A stretch of 64,000 nucleotides of DNA, from the NCBI GenBank assembly GCA_041397725.1, contig JAWKVZ010000004.1:314294-378293 (forward strand), written 5' to 3'. The position numbers were made by a program, and so were the translations under genes. This DNA comes from JAGRKR01 sp041397725. Lineage in GTDB: Bacteria > Pseudomonadota > Alphaproteobacteria > Rhizobiales > Hyphomicrobiaceae. The notes beneath the pieces are model-generated. The model was given only the letters and a program-made list of their open reading frames with translations, had not been told where the DNA came from and did no database searches. Shown here piece by piece: positions 52,937 to 62,388 of the stretch. Every line of letters begins with the position of its first letter. Position 1 is the stretch's first letter.

Positions 52937-54055
52937 ATGCGGTCGGACGTGATTGTCGTCGGTGGCGGGATGGTCGGCGCGGCGATCGCCTATGGGTTGT
53001 CGCGATCGGGGGCCAAGGTCCGCATCATCGACGAAGGCGACATGGCGTTTCGTGCCGCGCGCGGCAATTTCGGGCTGACCTGGGTGCAAACCAAGGGCTT
53101 CGGCGTGCAGCCCTACTTCGAGCTGAGCCGCGGCTCCGTCGACGGTTGGCGAGCGCTTGCCGACGAGTTGACCGAGCGAACCGGGATCGACGTCGACTTC
53201 GAGCGCAACGGCGGTCTGCGGATCTGCATCGGCGACAAGGAGGCAGAGGAGCGCATCAGCTACATCGAGCGCTTCCGCCAGCAGGCCGGCAACGCCGGCT
53301 ACGACTGCCGGTTCATCGATCGCGGCGAGCTTCAGCAGCTCTTCCCGAACGCGCCGCTCGGGCCGCGCGTGACCGGCGCCTCCTTCAGCCCGATGGATGG
53401 GCATGCGAACCCTCTCTATCTTCTGCGCAGCCTCATCGAGGGCATCCGCCGCAATGGCGGCGAGGTCTCGCCGGGGCAGACGGTCGGGCAGATCAGGCCG
53501 CTGTCTCAGGGCTTCGAGGTCGTCACCGGCAGCGGCACCTACAGCTCCGACAAGATCGTGCTCGCCGCCGGCCTCGGCACTCAGAAGCTCGGCCAGATGG
53601 TCGGCCTCAACGTGCCGATACGGCCGCAGCGCGGCCAGGTGCTGGTCACGGAGCGCACGCATAGCCTGCTCCCCTATCCCATGAGCGGCCTGCGGCAGAC
53701 GGCCGAAGGCAGCATCATGGTTGGCGTCACCAACGAGGAAGTCGGCTACGACACCACCACGTCGGTCGGCGGCATCCGCAAGATGGCGGCGCGCGCCATC
53801 GAGACCTTCCCTGTCGTCGGCGAGTTGCAGCTCCTGCGGGCGTGGGCCGCACTCCGCATCCTGACGCCCGACGGCGTGCCGATCTACGCCGAGTCCAAGG
53901 TGCATCCCGGCGCCTACGCTGCTACCTGCCACAGCGGCGTGACGCTGGCCGCCATGCACGCACGGCTCCTGCCGCAATGGGTGCTCACGGGCGTGCAGCC
54001 CGCCGAGCTCGCCTACTTCACACCGGAGAGATTCGATGCTCAGCCGAAGGCCTGA
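52937..54055 (+). CDS. FAD-dependent oxidoreductase, HcnC/LhpB-like (D-amino-acid/hydroxyproline dehydrogenase type)
   Basis: A 372-residue DAO-fold flavoprotein with VIVVGGGMVGAAIAYGLSRSG at the N-terminus. Its neighbours, a small 2Fe-2S protein and an HcnB-like flavoprotein, form the three-part arrangement of dye-linked D-hydroxyproline dehydrogenase (LhpB/F/E), hydrogen cyanide synthase and opine oxidases. It would hold the substrate-oxidising site. ATG at 52937 is chosen; GTG at 52916 is possible. Confidence 0.8.
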   Translation: MRSDVIVVGGGMVGAAIAYGLSRSGAKVRIIDEGDMAFRAARGNFGLTWVQTKGFGVQPYFELSRGSVDGWRALADELTERTGIDVDFERNGGLRICIGDKEAEERISYIERFRQQAGNAGYDCRFIDRGELQQLFPNAPLGPRVTGASFSPMDGHANPLYLLRSLIEGIRRNGGEVSPGQTVGQIRPLSQGFEVVTGSGTYSSDKIVLAAGLGTQKLGQMVGLNVPIRPQRGQVLVTERTHSLLPYPMSGLRQTAEGSIMVGVTNEEVGYDTTTSVGGIRKMAARAIETFPVVGELQLLRAWAALRILTPDGVPIYAESKVHPGAYAATCHSGVTLAAMHARLLPQWVLTGVQPAELAYFTPERFDAQPKA

Positions 54056-54371
54056 CTGGAAGCGCGAGGGCGGCATGCGCGCCGTGACTCTGAGCTTCGA
54101 TGGGCGCGAGATCGCGGCGATCGAGGGCGATACCGTCGCCGCGGCCGTCCTGCGCGCCGGAGCCGTGTCGACGCGCCAATCGCCCGTCAGCGGCGCCCCG
54201 CGAGCCCCCTACTGCATGATGGGCGTCTGCTTCGAATGCCTGATGGAGATCGACGGCATGCCGAACCAGCAGGCGTGCATGATCCAGGTCCGCGACGGCA
54301 TGAGCGTGCGCTCCCAGTCCCGGCCTGACCAATCCAGCCAACCGTCGGAGGCTGCCCGTGGCCGCGCTTGA
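54036..54371 (+). CDS. Small 2Fe-2S protein, HcnA/LhpF-like
   Basis: A 111-residue ferredoxin-like protein with cysteines in YCMMGVCFECLMEIDG and QQAC, fitting a plant-type 2Fe-2S site with the pattern C-x4-C-x2-C and a fourth Cys later. It overlaps the upstream gene by 20 bases and the next by 14. It links the two flavoproteins electronically. ATG 54075 (MRAVTLS) is an alternative start. Confidence 0.82.
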   Translation: MLSRRPDWKREGGMRAVTLSFDGREIAAIEGDTVAAAVLRAGAVSTRQSPVSGAPRAPYCMMGVCFECLMEIDGMPNQQACMIQVRDGMSVRSQSRPDQSSQPSEAARGRA

Positions 54372-55770
54372 TGTCATCGTGATCGGCGCCGGACCGGCCG
54401 GCATGGCCGCCGCCACCGAGGCGGCCAGCCACGGGCTCCGCGTACAAGTCCTCGACGAGCAGCCGGCTCCGGGCGGCCAGATCTACCGCGCGATAGAGAG
54501 TGGCCGGCCACCGTCGGATGCCGACGCCGACGTGCTCGGCGCCGACTACTGGGCGGGCCGCAAGCATGCCGACGCCTTCAGGGCGGCGCAGCTCGACTAC
54601 ACGCCCGGCGCCACCGTGTGGACCGTGGCGAAGAGCCCTCTCGCAGTCGGCTACCTCAAGGACGGCAAGGCCGTACTCCGCTCGACGCGGCGCCTGATCA
54701 TCGCCACCGGCGCTTACGAACGGCCGGTCCCCATACCCGGCTGGACACTGCCCGGCATCATGACGGCTGGCGGCGCACAGGTCTTGCTCAAGGCCGATGG
54801 CTCGATTCCAAAAGGGCGCGTCATCCTCGCCGGCAGCGGCCCCCTGCTGATGCTCGTCGCCGGACAGCTCATGAAGGCGGGCGCCGACATTCGCGGTTAC
54901 CTGGAGACCACGACCAAGCAGGCCTATCTCGCGGCGGCGACCAAGCTGCCGGGCGCGCTGCTGGCGGGTGGGCTGCTCGCCAAGGGCCTCAAGATGCACG
55001 GCGAGATCAGCAAGAGCGGCATTCCCGTGCATCGTGGCGTCAGCGGCCTCAAGGCGATCGGCACGGATCGATTCGAAGCCATCCGCTTCAACCTCGGCGG
55101 CAGCGAGCAGGAGATCGCCGGTGACGTTCTGTTGCTGCACGAGGGCATCGTGCCGAACGTGCAACTGACCCGCTCCCTCGATCTCGCCCACGAGTGGGTG
55201 GACAACCAGCGCTACTGGAAGCCCACCAGCGGGCCGTGGGGCGAGACCAGCGCCGAGGGCATCCTGATCGCCGGCGACGGCGCCGGCATCGACGGAGCGG
55301 AAGCGGCCAGCGCCAGCGGTCATCTGGTCGGCTTGCAGGTCGCAACGCAGCTCGGCGCGCTGTCGGCTGACGAGCGCGACCGGGCCGCCGAGCCGCATCT
55401 CGCGGCCAGGAAGCGGCAGCAGCGCATTCGTCCCCTGCTCGACCAGCTCTATGCCCCGCCCGCCGAGACGATCTGCCCGTCCGATCCCCAGACCATCGTC
55501 TGCCGCTGCGAGGAGGTGGATGTCGCCGAGATTCGCGAGTGCGTGCGCACCGGCTCAGAAGGGCCGAACCAGCTCAAGGCCTTCTCGCGCTGCGGCATGG
55601 GGCCGTGCCAGGGCCGCATGTGCGGGCTGACCGTCGCCGAAGTCATGGCCAAAGAGCTTGGCCGCTCGGTGGAAGAGGTCGGCTACTACCGCATTCGCTC
55701 GCCGATCAAGCCGCTGCCGTTGTCGGCGCTGGCGGCGCTCGAGGCAGACGAGGACGTGACGCCGGCCTGA
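54358..55770 (+). CDS. NAD(P)/FAD-dependent oxidoreductase, HcnB/LhpE-like, with BFD-type 2Fe-2S domain
   Basis: A 470-residue flavoprotein. FAD motif VIVIGAGPAGMAAATEAA; second nucleotide fold near VILAGSGPLLMLVAG. The C-terminus (about residues 380-430) has CRCEEVDVAEI and CGMGPCQGRMC, a bacterioferritin-associated-ferredoxin-like 2Fe-2S site. It is the electron-handling subunit of this dehydrogenase class. GTG start at 54358. Confidence 0.86.
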   Translation: MAALDVIVIGAGPAGMAAATEAASHGLRVQVLDEQPAPGGQIYRAIESGRPPSDADADVLGADYWAGRKHADAFRAAQLDYTPGATVWTVAKSPLAVGYLKDGKAVLRSTRRLIIATGAYERPVPIPGWTLPGIMTAGGAQVLLKADGSIPKGRVILAGSGPLLMLVAGQLMKAGADIRGYLETTTKQAYLAAATKLPGALLAGGLLAKGLKMHGEISKSGIPVHRGVSGLKAIGTDRFEAIRFNLGGSEQEIAGDVLLLHEGIVPNVQLTRSLDLAHEWVDNQRYWKPTSGPWGETSAEGILIAGDGAGIDGAEAASASGHLVGLQVATQLGALSADERDRAAEPHLAARKRQQRIRPLLDQLYAPPAETICPSDPQTIVCRCEEVDVAEIRECVRTGSEGPNQLKAFSRCGMGPCQGRMCGLTVAEVMAKELGRSVEEVGYYRIRSPIKPLPLSALAALEADEDVTPA

Positions 55771-55820
55771 GCGTTCGCCGCCGCGAGCGACCGGGCAAAG
55801 CCGAGTGTGAGGACGATCTC

Positions 55821-56948
55821 ATGCGCATTACTGCAATCCGCGGCGTGCACGTCTCCATCCCGCTCTCGGTTCCCTACAAGCTCTCGCGCGTCTACGGCAC
55901 CGTCAGCAGCGCCGACGCCGTCGTCGTCAGATTGACCACGGATACGGGCCTGGTCGGCTACGGCGAGGCCGATCCACACCACCCGTTCACGGCCGATACC
56001 GTGGAGGGCACGATCCAGGCCATTCGCGATCGGCTCGGGCCGGCGCTGATCGGCAGTGATCCCCGCGAGATCAAGCGTCTAGAGCGCGAGATGGACGACG
56101 TGCTCGACGGCCACCTGATGGCCAAAGGGGCCATCGACATGGCGCTCTTCGACCTCGCCGGCAAGAGCTACGGCGTGCCTGTGCACGCTCTGCTCGGCGG
56201 CAAGTTGCGCGAACGGGTGCTGCTGAGCTTCCCGCTCGGCAGCGGCACGGCCGAGGAGGACATGGAGGTCATCGAGGCGCGTACGGCGCTCGGCTTCCGC
56301 TCGTTCATGGCCAAGATGGGCCGCAACCCGATCCCCGACGAGATCAAGCGCGTCTACAAGCTGTCCGAGCGCTACGCCGGCAAGGTGCATCTGGTCGCCG
56401 ACGCCAATCAGGGCTGGAGCGAAGCCGAGGCGGTAGAGTTCACGGCGGGCGTCGAGGGCACCTTCCTCGAGCTGCTCGAGCAGCCCGTCCCAGCCGGCGA
56501 GCACGAGGCGCTGCAGCGCATACGCGCGAAAAGCACCGTTCCGATCTCGGCGGACGAATCCGTCATCACGGCCGGCGATGCCCTCCAGCTCGTCGCTCGC
56601 GGCGCTGTCGACGCCTATAGCGTGAAGGCGTCCAAGAACGGGGGCCTGACCAAGGCGCATCGCATCGTCTCGATCATCGAGGCGGCGCAGCTCGAATGCC
56701 GCATGAACTCCATGCTGGAGTTCGGCGTGACGCAAGCGGCGCTGCTGCATCTCGGCGCCGTCACGCAGAGGCTCATCCCGTCGGGTCACGCCTACATGTC
56801 GACTTTGCGCATGAGCGCCGACTTCACCGATTTTCCCAAGCGCCTGCGCGACGGCTACGCCTACGTCTCGGACGCACCCGGTCTCGGGGTGAGCATCGAC
56901 GACGGCGTGCTCGCCACGCACGCCCGCAGCAGCTTCGAGGTCACATGA
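55821..56948 (+). CDS. Enolase-superfamily enzyme (mandelate racemase/muconate lactonizing type; likely epimerase)
   Basis: A 375-residue enolase-superfamily member. Metal ligands are in VADANQGW, LELLEQPV and ISADESV; the lysine of the seventh strand is in YSVKASKNGG. In the KxK motif the first Lys is replaced by Met (FMAKMG), the second Lys is kept. That fits an epimerase or racemase such as 4-hydroxyproline betaine epimerase or dipeptide epimerase. The start is ATG at 55821; it overlaps the next gene by four bases. Confidence 0.85.
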   Translation: MRITAIRGVHVSIPLSVPYKLSRVYGTVSSADAVVVRLTTDTGLVGYGEADPHHPFTADTVEGTIQAIRDRLGPALIGSDPREIKRLEREMDDVLDGHLMAKGAIDMALFDLAGKSYGVPVHALLGGKLRERVLLSFPLGSGTAEEDMEVIEARTALGFRSFMAKMGRNPIPDEIKRVYKLSERYAGKVHLVADANQGWSEAEAVEFTAGVEGTFLELLEQPVPAGEHEALQRIRAKSTVPISADESVITAGDALQLVARGAVDAYSVKASKNGGLTKAHRIVSIIEAAQLECRMNSMLEFGVTQAALLHLGAVTQRLIPSGHAYMSTLRMSADFTDFPKRLRDGYAYVSDAPGLGVSIDDGVLATHARSSFEVT

Positions 56949-58105
56949 CACCGCCAGCGTCCGCGCCGCTCGGCAGCTACGACGTCATCGTCATCGGCGC
57001 CGGCATCCAGGGCACCTCGTCGGCGCTCAATCTGGCACTGCGCGGCCGCCGCGTGCTGGTCATCGAGAAGAACACGCCCGCGGCACACGCCTCCGGCGTC
57101 AATGCCGGCGGCGTACGCAGCCTCTGGCGCCATCCCGCCGAGATACCGCTCGCCCGCGCTTCGCTCGAGCTGTGGCGCGGCATCGAGGACTGGCTGGGGG
57201 CGGACTGCGAATTCCACACCGGCGGCAGCCTCCGGATCGCGGAGTCGGAGGCCGACATGGCCGCGCTCGAGCAGCGGGTGCGGGATATTGCCGACCTCGG
57301 CTACGCGCACGAGGAGCTGCTCGGCCAGAACGCCCTGCGCGCCATCGTGCCGGACGTGGCGCCGCACTGTGTCGGCGGCCTCATCGCGCGCAACGAAGGG
57401 TCCGCGAGCCCCTATCACACCACCCGTGCCTTCCACGCCCGCGCCAGCAGGGAGGGCGTCACCTTCCTGATCGGCGAGCGCGTGCAGATGGTCGAGCGCT
57501 GCGCGGTGGGCTGGCGCGTGCGCACGCGGGCGCAACAGGCGGAAGCCCCCGTTCTACTCAACTGCGCCGGCGCCTGGGGCAGCCAGATCGCGGCGCAGAT
57601 CGGGGACACGATACCGCTGGTCATGGAAGCACCGACCATGATGGTGACGGAGCGTATTCCAAGGTTCCTCTCGCCGGTATGCGGCCTCGTCGGCCGCAAG
57701 CTCTCCTTCAAGCAGACCCGAGCGGGCACGCTGCTCATCGGCGGCGGGCATCGCGGCACGGTCGATCGCGTCAACGAGGTCGCCCACCCCGATCCGTTGC
57801 AGCTCGCCATCAGCGCCCGCACCGTCACCGATGTCTTCCCGCTCATGCGCGACGTGCGGATCACGCGGACCTGGTGCGGCATCGAGGGCATGACCCCGGA
57901 TCATCTGCCGATCCTCGGTCCGAGTCCGGCGGCGCCCGACGCCTTCCATGCGTTCGGATTTTCCGCGCACGGCTTCGCGCTCGGTCCCATCGTCGGCAAG
58001 ATCATGAGCGATCTCATCGTCGACGGCGACACGCCCCTGCCGATCGCCGCCTTCGCACCCGGCCGGTTCAGCACCTCCACCGGCGGCGCGAGCGGCCACG
58101 CCTGA
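56945..58105 (+). CDS. FAD-dependent oxidoreductase (DAO/sarcosine-oxidase-like)
   Basis: A 386-residue DAO-fold flavoprotein with VIVIGAGIQGTSSALNLALRG at the N-terminus and GFSAHGFALGPIVGK near the C-terminus. It is distinct from the other flavoproteins in the operon and may oxidise a secondary amine. Its start overlaps the enolase-superfamily gene (ATGA). It is followed after 114 bases by a cytochrome c. Confidence 0.85.
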   Translation: MTPPASAPLGSYDVIVIGAGIQGTSSALNLALRGRRVLVIEKNTPAAHASGVNAGGVRSLWRHPAEIPLARASLELWRGIEDWLGADCEFHTGGSLRIAESEADMAALEQRVRDIADLGYAHEELLGQNALRAIVPDVAPHCVGGLIARNEGSASPYHTTRAFHARASREGVTFLIGERVQMVERCAVGWRVRTRAQQAEAPVLLNCAGAWGSQIAAQIGDTIPLVMEAPTMMVTERIPRFLSPVCGLVGRKLSFKQTRAGTLLIGGGHRGTVDRVNEVAHPDPLQLAISARTVTDVFPLMRDVRITRTWCGIEGMTPDHLPILGPSPAAPDAFHAFGFSAHGFALGPIVGKIMSDLIVDGDTPLPIAAFAPGRFSTSTGGASGHA

Positions 58106-58219
58106 GCGGGCGGCGGCGCGCGAGCACTGCGCTGATCTCGGTCTGTGGCGCCTTCGCGACAGGAGGTCTCGCGGGTATCATACTGCCCGTCGACGATTCT
58201 CCGTGACGGAGGGCCTGCC

Positions 58220-58558
58220 ATGCGCCTGATAACAGCCTGCACCGTGACCCTCGCGCTCTCGGCGTTGCTGGTCATCTCCGCGTCTGCTCCCGCGAGCGCC
58301 GCCGACGACGTCGCGCGCGGCCGCGCCATGGCGCTGCGCATGTGTGCCACCTGCCACATGAATGCCGGCCAGGGTGAGAAGCAGGGCCCGATGGGCGTGC
58401 CGAGCTTCGAGGCGATCGCCAATCGGCCGGGCCAGACAGTCAACCATCTGGTGTCCTGGCTGCGCTCGAAGCCCACGATGATGCCGGATCATCACCTCTC
58501 CCTCGACGAGGCGTCGGAGATCGCCGCGTTCGTCATGACGCTGCGGCGGCAGAAGTAG
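58220..58558 (+). CDS. Small periplasmic cytochrome c
   Basis: A 112-residue class I cytochrome c. Signal peptide residues 1-28 (ending PASAA), haem motif CATCH (Cys42, Cys45, His46), axial Met in PTMMPDHHLS. It probably accepts electrons from the upstream flavoproteins. ATG at 58220 has GGAGGGCC upstream. Confidence 0.9.
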   Translation: MRLITACTVTLALSALLVISASAPASAADDVARGRAMALRMCATCHMNAGQGEKQGPMGVPSFEAIANRPGQTVNHLVSWLRSKPTMMPDHHLSLDEASEIAAFVMTLRRQK

Positions 58559-58583
58559 CGCGCCGCGGCGGGCGGAACCTCGC

Positions 58584-59789
58584 TCAGGCCAGCCGCTCGT
58601 TCGTCGGCGCCGTCCGACGCCCCCCGCCGAAACGGTTGGAGAGCCCGTTGAAGTAGCGCCGCGCGGGGATCTCGACGTAGCGATAGGTGAGAGCCGAAAC
58701 CCCGATCACCACGCCAAGGTAGATGAGCGCCATCAGGTCCATCAGCAGCGGATGGCCGAATGAGATCACCTTCTGCGACGCCTCGGCGAGGGTGACGTCC
58801 ACGAAGACGTTCACGCCCGTCACGCGCACGAGCAGCTTCGCGGCGATGGCGATGCCCACGACGATGATCAGGTGAACCATGTAGATCGAGTAGGACAGCT
58901 CGCCGATGAACTGGAGCGGGCGGGTCGTGAGCAGTCGCGACAGCGGTCCGGCCTCGAACGCGAACACCCAGACGGCGGCCAGAAAGACGAACGGAGCCAG
59001 GAGCGAATACGGCCCGCTGCCGGCCAGCGAGACGAAGACGCCGACACCGAGCGCGGTGCCGACCTCCGCCACGGTCGGCCACGGCAGGCGCAGGCGCGCA
59101 GAGGCTTGCCAGATGCGGTAGGCGAGATAGCCGGCGAAGAACCCGAGGATACAGCGGGCGACCGCCAGCCCCACCACGGTCTTGATGTAGTGCGGCGAAT
59201 AGAGCCCGAGCACGAGCAGCGAGCCCGCGCATGCGATGAGCGCGCCCACCAGCAGCCGGCGTCCCAGGACCGCGGCCATCACGGCGAACAGGAAGTTGAC
59301 GTAGAGCTCCGTGCTGATGCTCCAGCTCGGCAGGTTCCAGGTCGGCTGGTCGTGGACACCGAGCGCGTGGATCAGCAGCACATTCGAAATGATCGCCGAC
59401 GGCGTGTTGGGGTCGGTGAAGGGCGGGCGGTTGGCGAGTTTCAGCCCGAACGCCTGGACCAGCGAAAGGCCACCCTCGGCGAGCACGAACACCGCCAGCA
59501 TGACGACGTGCAGCGGCCAGAGCCTGCCGAAGCGGCGGATCGCATAGCGCAGCACGTCGCTGCGCGTCGTCAGCGCATCGCCATAGGCGTGGGCGATGAC
59601 GAAGCCGCTCAACACGAAGAAGAAGTCGACCCAGAAATGACCGTTCCGCACCAGCGGCCAGGCGAAGAAATGCCCGAGCATATCGACGTGCGCCAAGGCC
59701 ACCATGAGGGCGCACAGGCCACGCCAGCCGTCGAGCGCCGCGTAGCGCGCCGAGGCTCCGTCGCTGCGCTGGCCCGCGCTCGCCCCCAC
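58584..59789 (-). CDS. Acyltransferase family 3 (OafA-like) membrane protein
   Basis: A 401-residue multi-span acyltransferase of the OafA/YrhL type. The first span follows LDGWRGLCALMVALAHVDM, with the conserved RxG and His, and an FVLSGFVIAHAYG motif comes next. About ten spans follow. These enzymes O-acylate polysaccharides or lipids. It is 17 bases downstream of a methyltransferase gene. Confidence 0.9.
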   Translation of the reverse strand: MGASAGQRSDGASARYAALDGWRGLCALMVALAHVDMLGHFFAWPLVRNGHFWVDFFFVLSGFVIAHAYGDALTTRSDVLRYAIRRFGRLWPLHVVMLAVFVLAEGGLSLVQAFGLKLANRPPFTDPNTPSAIISNVLLIHALGVHDQPTWNLPSWSISTELYVNFLFAVMAAVLGRRLLVGALIACAGSLLVLGLYSPHYIKTVVGLAVARCILGFFAGYLAYRIWQASARLRLPWPTVAEVGTALGVGVFVSLAGSGPYSLLAPFVFLAAVWVFAFEAGPLSRLLTTRPLQFIGELSYSIYMVHLIIVVGIAIAAKLLVRVTGVNVFVDVTLAEASQKVISFGHPLLMDLMALIYLGVVIGVSALTYRYVEIPARRYFNGLSNRFGGGRRTAPTNERLA

Positions 59790-59805
59790 CGGCGTCGTTC
59801 CTTCC

Positions 59806-60903
59806 TCAGGTCGTCGGTCGCTGCGACGGATCGTAGAAACCCGGCGTCTTCGTGCCCCAGATGCCCGTACGCCACGGACTGATGCCCTTGATGGCGATGT
59901 CGCATTCGCGCATCAGCGGGAACAGCTCGTGCTCGGACCAGTTCTCCGCCCAGGCGTTGACGTAGCCGTCGAAGAGGTTCAGTCGGCGATAGTCCGCGTC
60001 GGGATGCGGCACCGGCGAGAGAACCAGCCGCGCCAGACGTCCGAGCAGCGGCACGTTGCAGATCCGATACCACGTCGGCGAGGCGAACAGGCTCAGCACA
60101 GCGTCGGCACGGCGTGGCGACATCTTCGAGAACAGCCAATAGAGCGTGCGGGCGTGGATGCGCCCGTAAACGATGCGCAGCAGAGGCACGAACCCGCTCA
60201 GCGCCTCGCGACCGGGCTCTCGCGTATCGATGGGGTAGGAGCTCGCTGCATAGACCCAGACGTTGACGTCGCCGCCGGGCTTCACGAGACCAATCGCAGC
60301 GCGAATGGCGTCGAGCGTGCGGCCGGTATGATGGAGCACCCCGAGCGAGTAGACCATGTCGAACGACTGCGGCCGGAGCGGCATCTCGAAGACGCTCGCC
60401 TGCACGAAAACGATCCGCGACAGCAGCTCCGGATAGCGCTCCTTGACGATGGCGCGGAACGTGTCGACGCCTTCGGTCAGGTCGAGGGCGAAGATGCGCT
60501 CCGGCGCGTGCTCCTTGAGCGACTTGACCACGTACTGACCGACGCCGCAGCCGATCTCGATGGCGCGACCGCCGCGCATGCGCTTGAAAGCCTCGCCGTC
60601 ATGGCTGTTGCGATCGTAGATGTCGTGAATGTCGTAGGCCGGGTCGGAGGGGTCGATGATCCGGTAATTGAGCCCGCGCCCCCGATCGATCTCCGTCCAT
60701 TTGTAGTTCCACATGGCATTGTAGCCGGCGAGGCCGTCCACGAAGCGCGCGATGCCGTTCCGCACGGGGAATGTCGCGTGACAGCCGGTGCAGGCCAGCA
60801 CGCCTTCGATGACGTCGTCGCCCTCGACGGTCGCCTGAGACTGCCAGGCGAGGTCCGCCTTGCAGCGGCTGCACGCCAGCTCGGCATTGTCCTTTGCGAG
60901 CAC
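59806..60903 (-). CDS. Class I SAM-dependent methyltransferase with N-terminal zinc ribbon
   Basis: A 365-residue protein. The N-terminus has four cysteines (11, 14, 38, 41) that likely bind zinc as in Trm112-like ribbons. The SAM motif is AIEIGCGVGQYVV, then ALDLTEG, and SFDMVYSLGVLHHT as motif II. Such proteins often modify sugars or lipids. GTG start at 60903. It forms a unit with the acyltransferase. Confidence 0.88.
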   Translation of the reverse strand: MLAKDNAELACSRCKADLAWQSQATVEGDDVIEGVLACTGCHATFPVRNGIARFVDGLAGYNAMWNYKWTEIDRGRGLNYRIIDPSDPAYDIHDIYDRNSHDGEAFKRMRGGRAIEIGCGVGQYVVKSLKEHAPERIFALDLTEGVDTFRAIVKERYPELLSRIVFVQASVFEMPLRPQSFDMVYSLGVLHHTGRTLDAIRAAIGLVKPGGDVNVWVYAASSYPIDTREPGREALSGFVPLLRIVYGRIHARTLYWLFSKMSPRRADAVLSLFASPTWYRICNVPLLGRLARLVLSPVPHPDADYRRLNLFDGYVNAWAENWSEHELFPLMRECDIAIKGISPWRTGIWGTKTPGFYDPSQRPTT

Positions 60904-61083
60904 CCGTCACTCTCCCCCGTGCGCCGCGCTTGGGCGGCCCGGCCCGATCCGGCCGGCATTCGTGCTCTGATAGGGGCTTGCGCACGGAATGCCAAGGCGA
61001 AGATCGCCGCGCGCCCACAGCGAGGTGGCGGGCGGTTTGCGCCACGACTAGGCTTGGCCAACTGATCGTCAGGAGCGTTCGAC

Positions 61084-62151
61084 ATGCCGCAGCATCCCGC
61101 GCCGGACAAGCCCGCCGAGGACCATGCAGCCTATGCTGCCGTCGAGCACCTCTACCATGCCTACCTGACGGGGCTGATCCTCATGCTCGTGACGCGCGCC
61201 GGGGCGGACATCGCCGCCGAGGTCGTGTTCCGCCTCTTCCGTCGCCAGCAGAAGGCCCTCTTCCTCCCCGGCCTGCGCAAACTCGGCCTCGAGCGGTTGC
61301 CGCACGCGGTCGCCTGCGCGCAATACCACTACCTTTCCAACCAGGTCGGTGGCGTGAAGGTGGAATACGTCCACGAGAGCGATCGCAAGGCCTGGGTGCG
61401 ATATCCGCCGCCACGCTGGATCTGGTCCGGCACGGCCGTCTGCGGCATCCCGTCCGAGGTCTCCGCGGCCATGCTCCGCGGCTGGCACGCCAACAACGGC
61501 GTCTTGCTGGGCAATCCCCGGCTGGGCTTCGTGTGCACGGGACAAACCGTCGATGGCCAGCCGGGCCTCGAGGGCTACTACCGGGAATGGGACCGCGACC
61601 TCACGCCGGAGGAGCGGCTTCGCTTTGCGCCAGACGAGATCTGCCCGCCCTTCGATCCCGCGCAGGCGCCGCGATTGCCCCAGGCCACATGGCCCGCGGC
61701 ACGGCTGCGCAAGGTGCTGCGGAACTACGCCATGGCGTACGTCACCTCGATCCTGCCGGAGGTCGTCGCCGTGCTCGGCCCCTGTGACGGTGGTCGCCTG
61801 GCCGGAGCAGCGGCGCGGCTCGTCGGCATGCAGACGCTGGACGAGATGGCGGCGCTGCTTGGCGGCATCGCGCCGGGTCCTGCCGGGTTTGCCGCCGCGT
61901 TCGCCCGCCTCTCCCGTGGCCAAGGCGACGATGCCGAGGTCGTCACCGCCGGCGACGACGCGCTCGTGCGACAGACGAGCTGGCGCCTCATGGATGGGCG
62001 GGAGCCCGTTCCGCCCGAGATCTTCGATGCCTGGAGCGAGTTGTGGGTCGGCGCCGCCCTCGCTCACGACCGCTGGCTCAGCCTGGAGGTCGTCGCGCGT
62101 CGCGACCGCGGCGATGCGGCCTGGACCTGGCGCCTGTCGCGCAAGTGCTGA
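61084..62151 (+). CDS. Conserved hypothetical protein
   Basis: A 355-residue protein that I do not recognise. It begins with a helical stretch (EDHAAYAAVEHLYHAYLTGLILMLVTRAG), then AAEVVFRLFRRQQKALFLPGLRKLGLERL. It contains several Trp/Tyr-rich parts (RYPPPRWIWSGTAVCGIP) and a small C-terminal ATW segment. The helical N-terminus may be a short membrane segment. The first ATG at 61084 follows GGAGCGTTCGAC. It is the last chromosomal gene before the tRNA fragment. Confidence 0.6.
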   Translation: MPQHPAPDKPAEDHAAYAAVEHLYHAYLTGLILMLVTRAGADIAAEVVFRLFRRQQKALFLPGLRKLGLERLPHAVACAQYHYLSNQVGGVKVEYVHESDRKAWVRYPPPRWIWSGTAVCGIPSEVSAAMLRGWHANNGVLLGNPRLGFVCTGQTVDGQPGLEGYYREWDRDLTPEERLRFAPDEICPPFDPAQAPRLPQATWPAARLRKVLRNYAMAYVTSILPEVVAVLGPCDGGRLAGAAARLVGMQTLDEMAALLGGIAPGPAGFAAAFARLSRGQGDDAEVVTAGDDALVRQTSWRLMDGREPVPPEIFDAWSELWVGAALAHDRWLSLEVVARRDRGDAAWTWRLSRKC

Positions 62152-62235
62152 CGATCATGAGAGACCGGGCGCGCACGCGTCACACACCGCCGGGCGCGCG
62201 GGTGATATCGCTATTCAAACACTGCTTGGATTGAG

Positions 62236-62280
62236 TGGTGGAGCCGAGCGGGATCGAACCGCTGACCTCGTGAATGCCAT
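62236..62280 (-). tRNA. 3' fragment of tRNA-Ala(GGC), attachment-site remnant
   Basis: The minus strand reads, from anticodon loop ATGGCAT through TCACG, the variable region, a T arm with GGTTCGATCCCGC, and GGCTCCACCA at the 3' end. This is the last 45 bases of tRNA-Ala with anticodon GGC. No D arm or 5' anticodon strand follows at 62281, so it is a fragment. It is the usual footprint of integration into a tRNA 3' end; the anticodon loop marks the likely exchange point. Confidence 0.8.
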
Positions 62281-62314
62281 CAATATTTCGCCGTTACGCG
62301 CATTTTCGATGCAT

Positions 62315-62337
62315 ATTGATTTAAACGCCAAATCAAT
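62315..62337. repeat. Inverted repeat at the element end
   Basis: ATTGATTT (62315-62322) and AAATCAAT (62330-62337) are perfect inverted arms around a 7-base loop in an AT-rich segment 35 bases inside the tRNA fragment. It may be a site for an accessory integration protein or regulator. The rest of 62281-62388 is AT-rich with no gene seen. Confidence 0.5.
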
Positions 62338-62388
62338 GGATTATGTCCGTCGGTAAAACTCAGTATCATGACGATATTCTCCCTAATG

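Noticed and set aside
62236..62280. Intact tRNA gene
   Set aside because: The 5' half, D arm and 5' anticodon strand are absent, so it is only a fragment.
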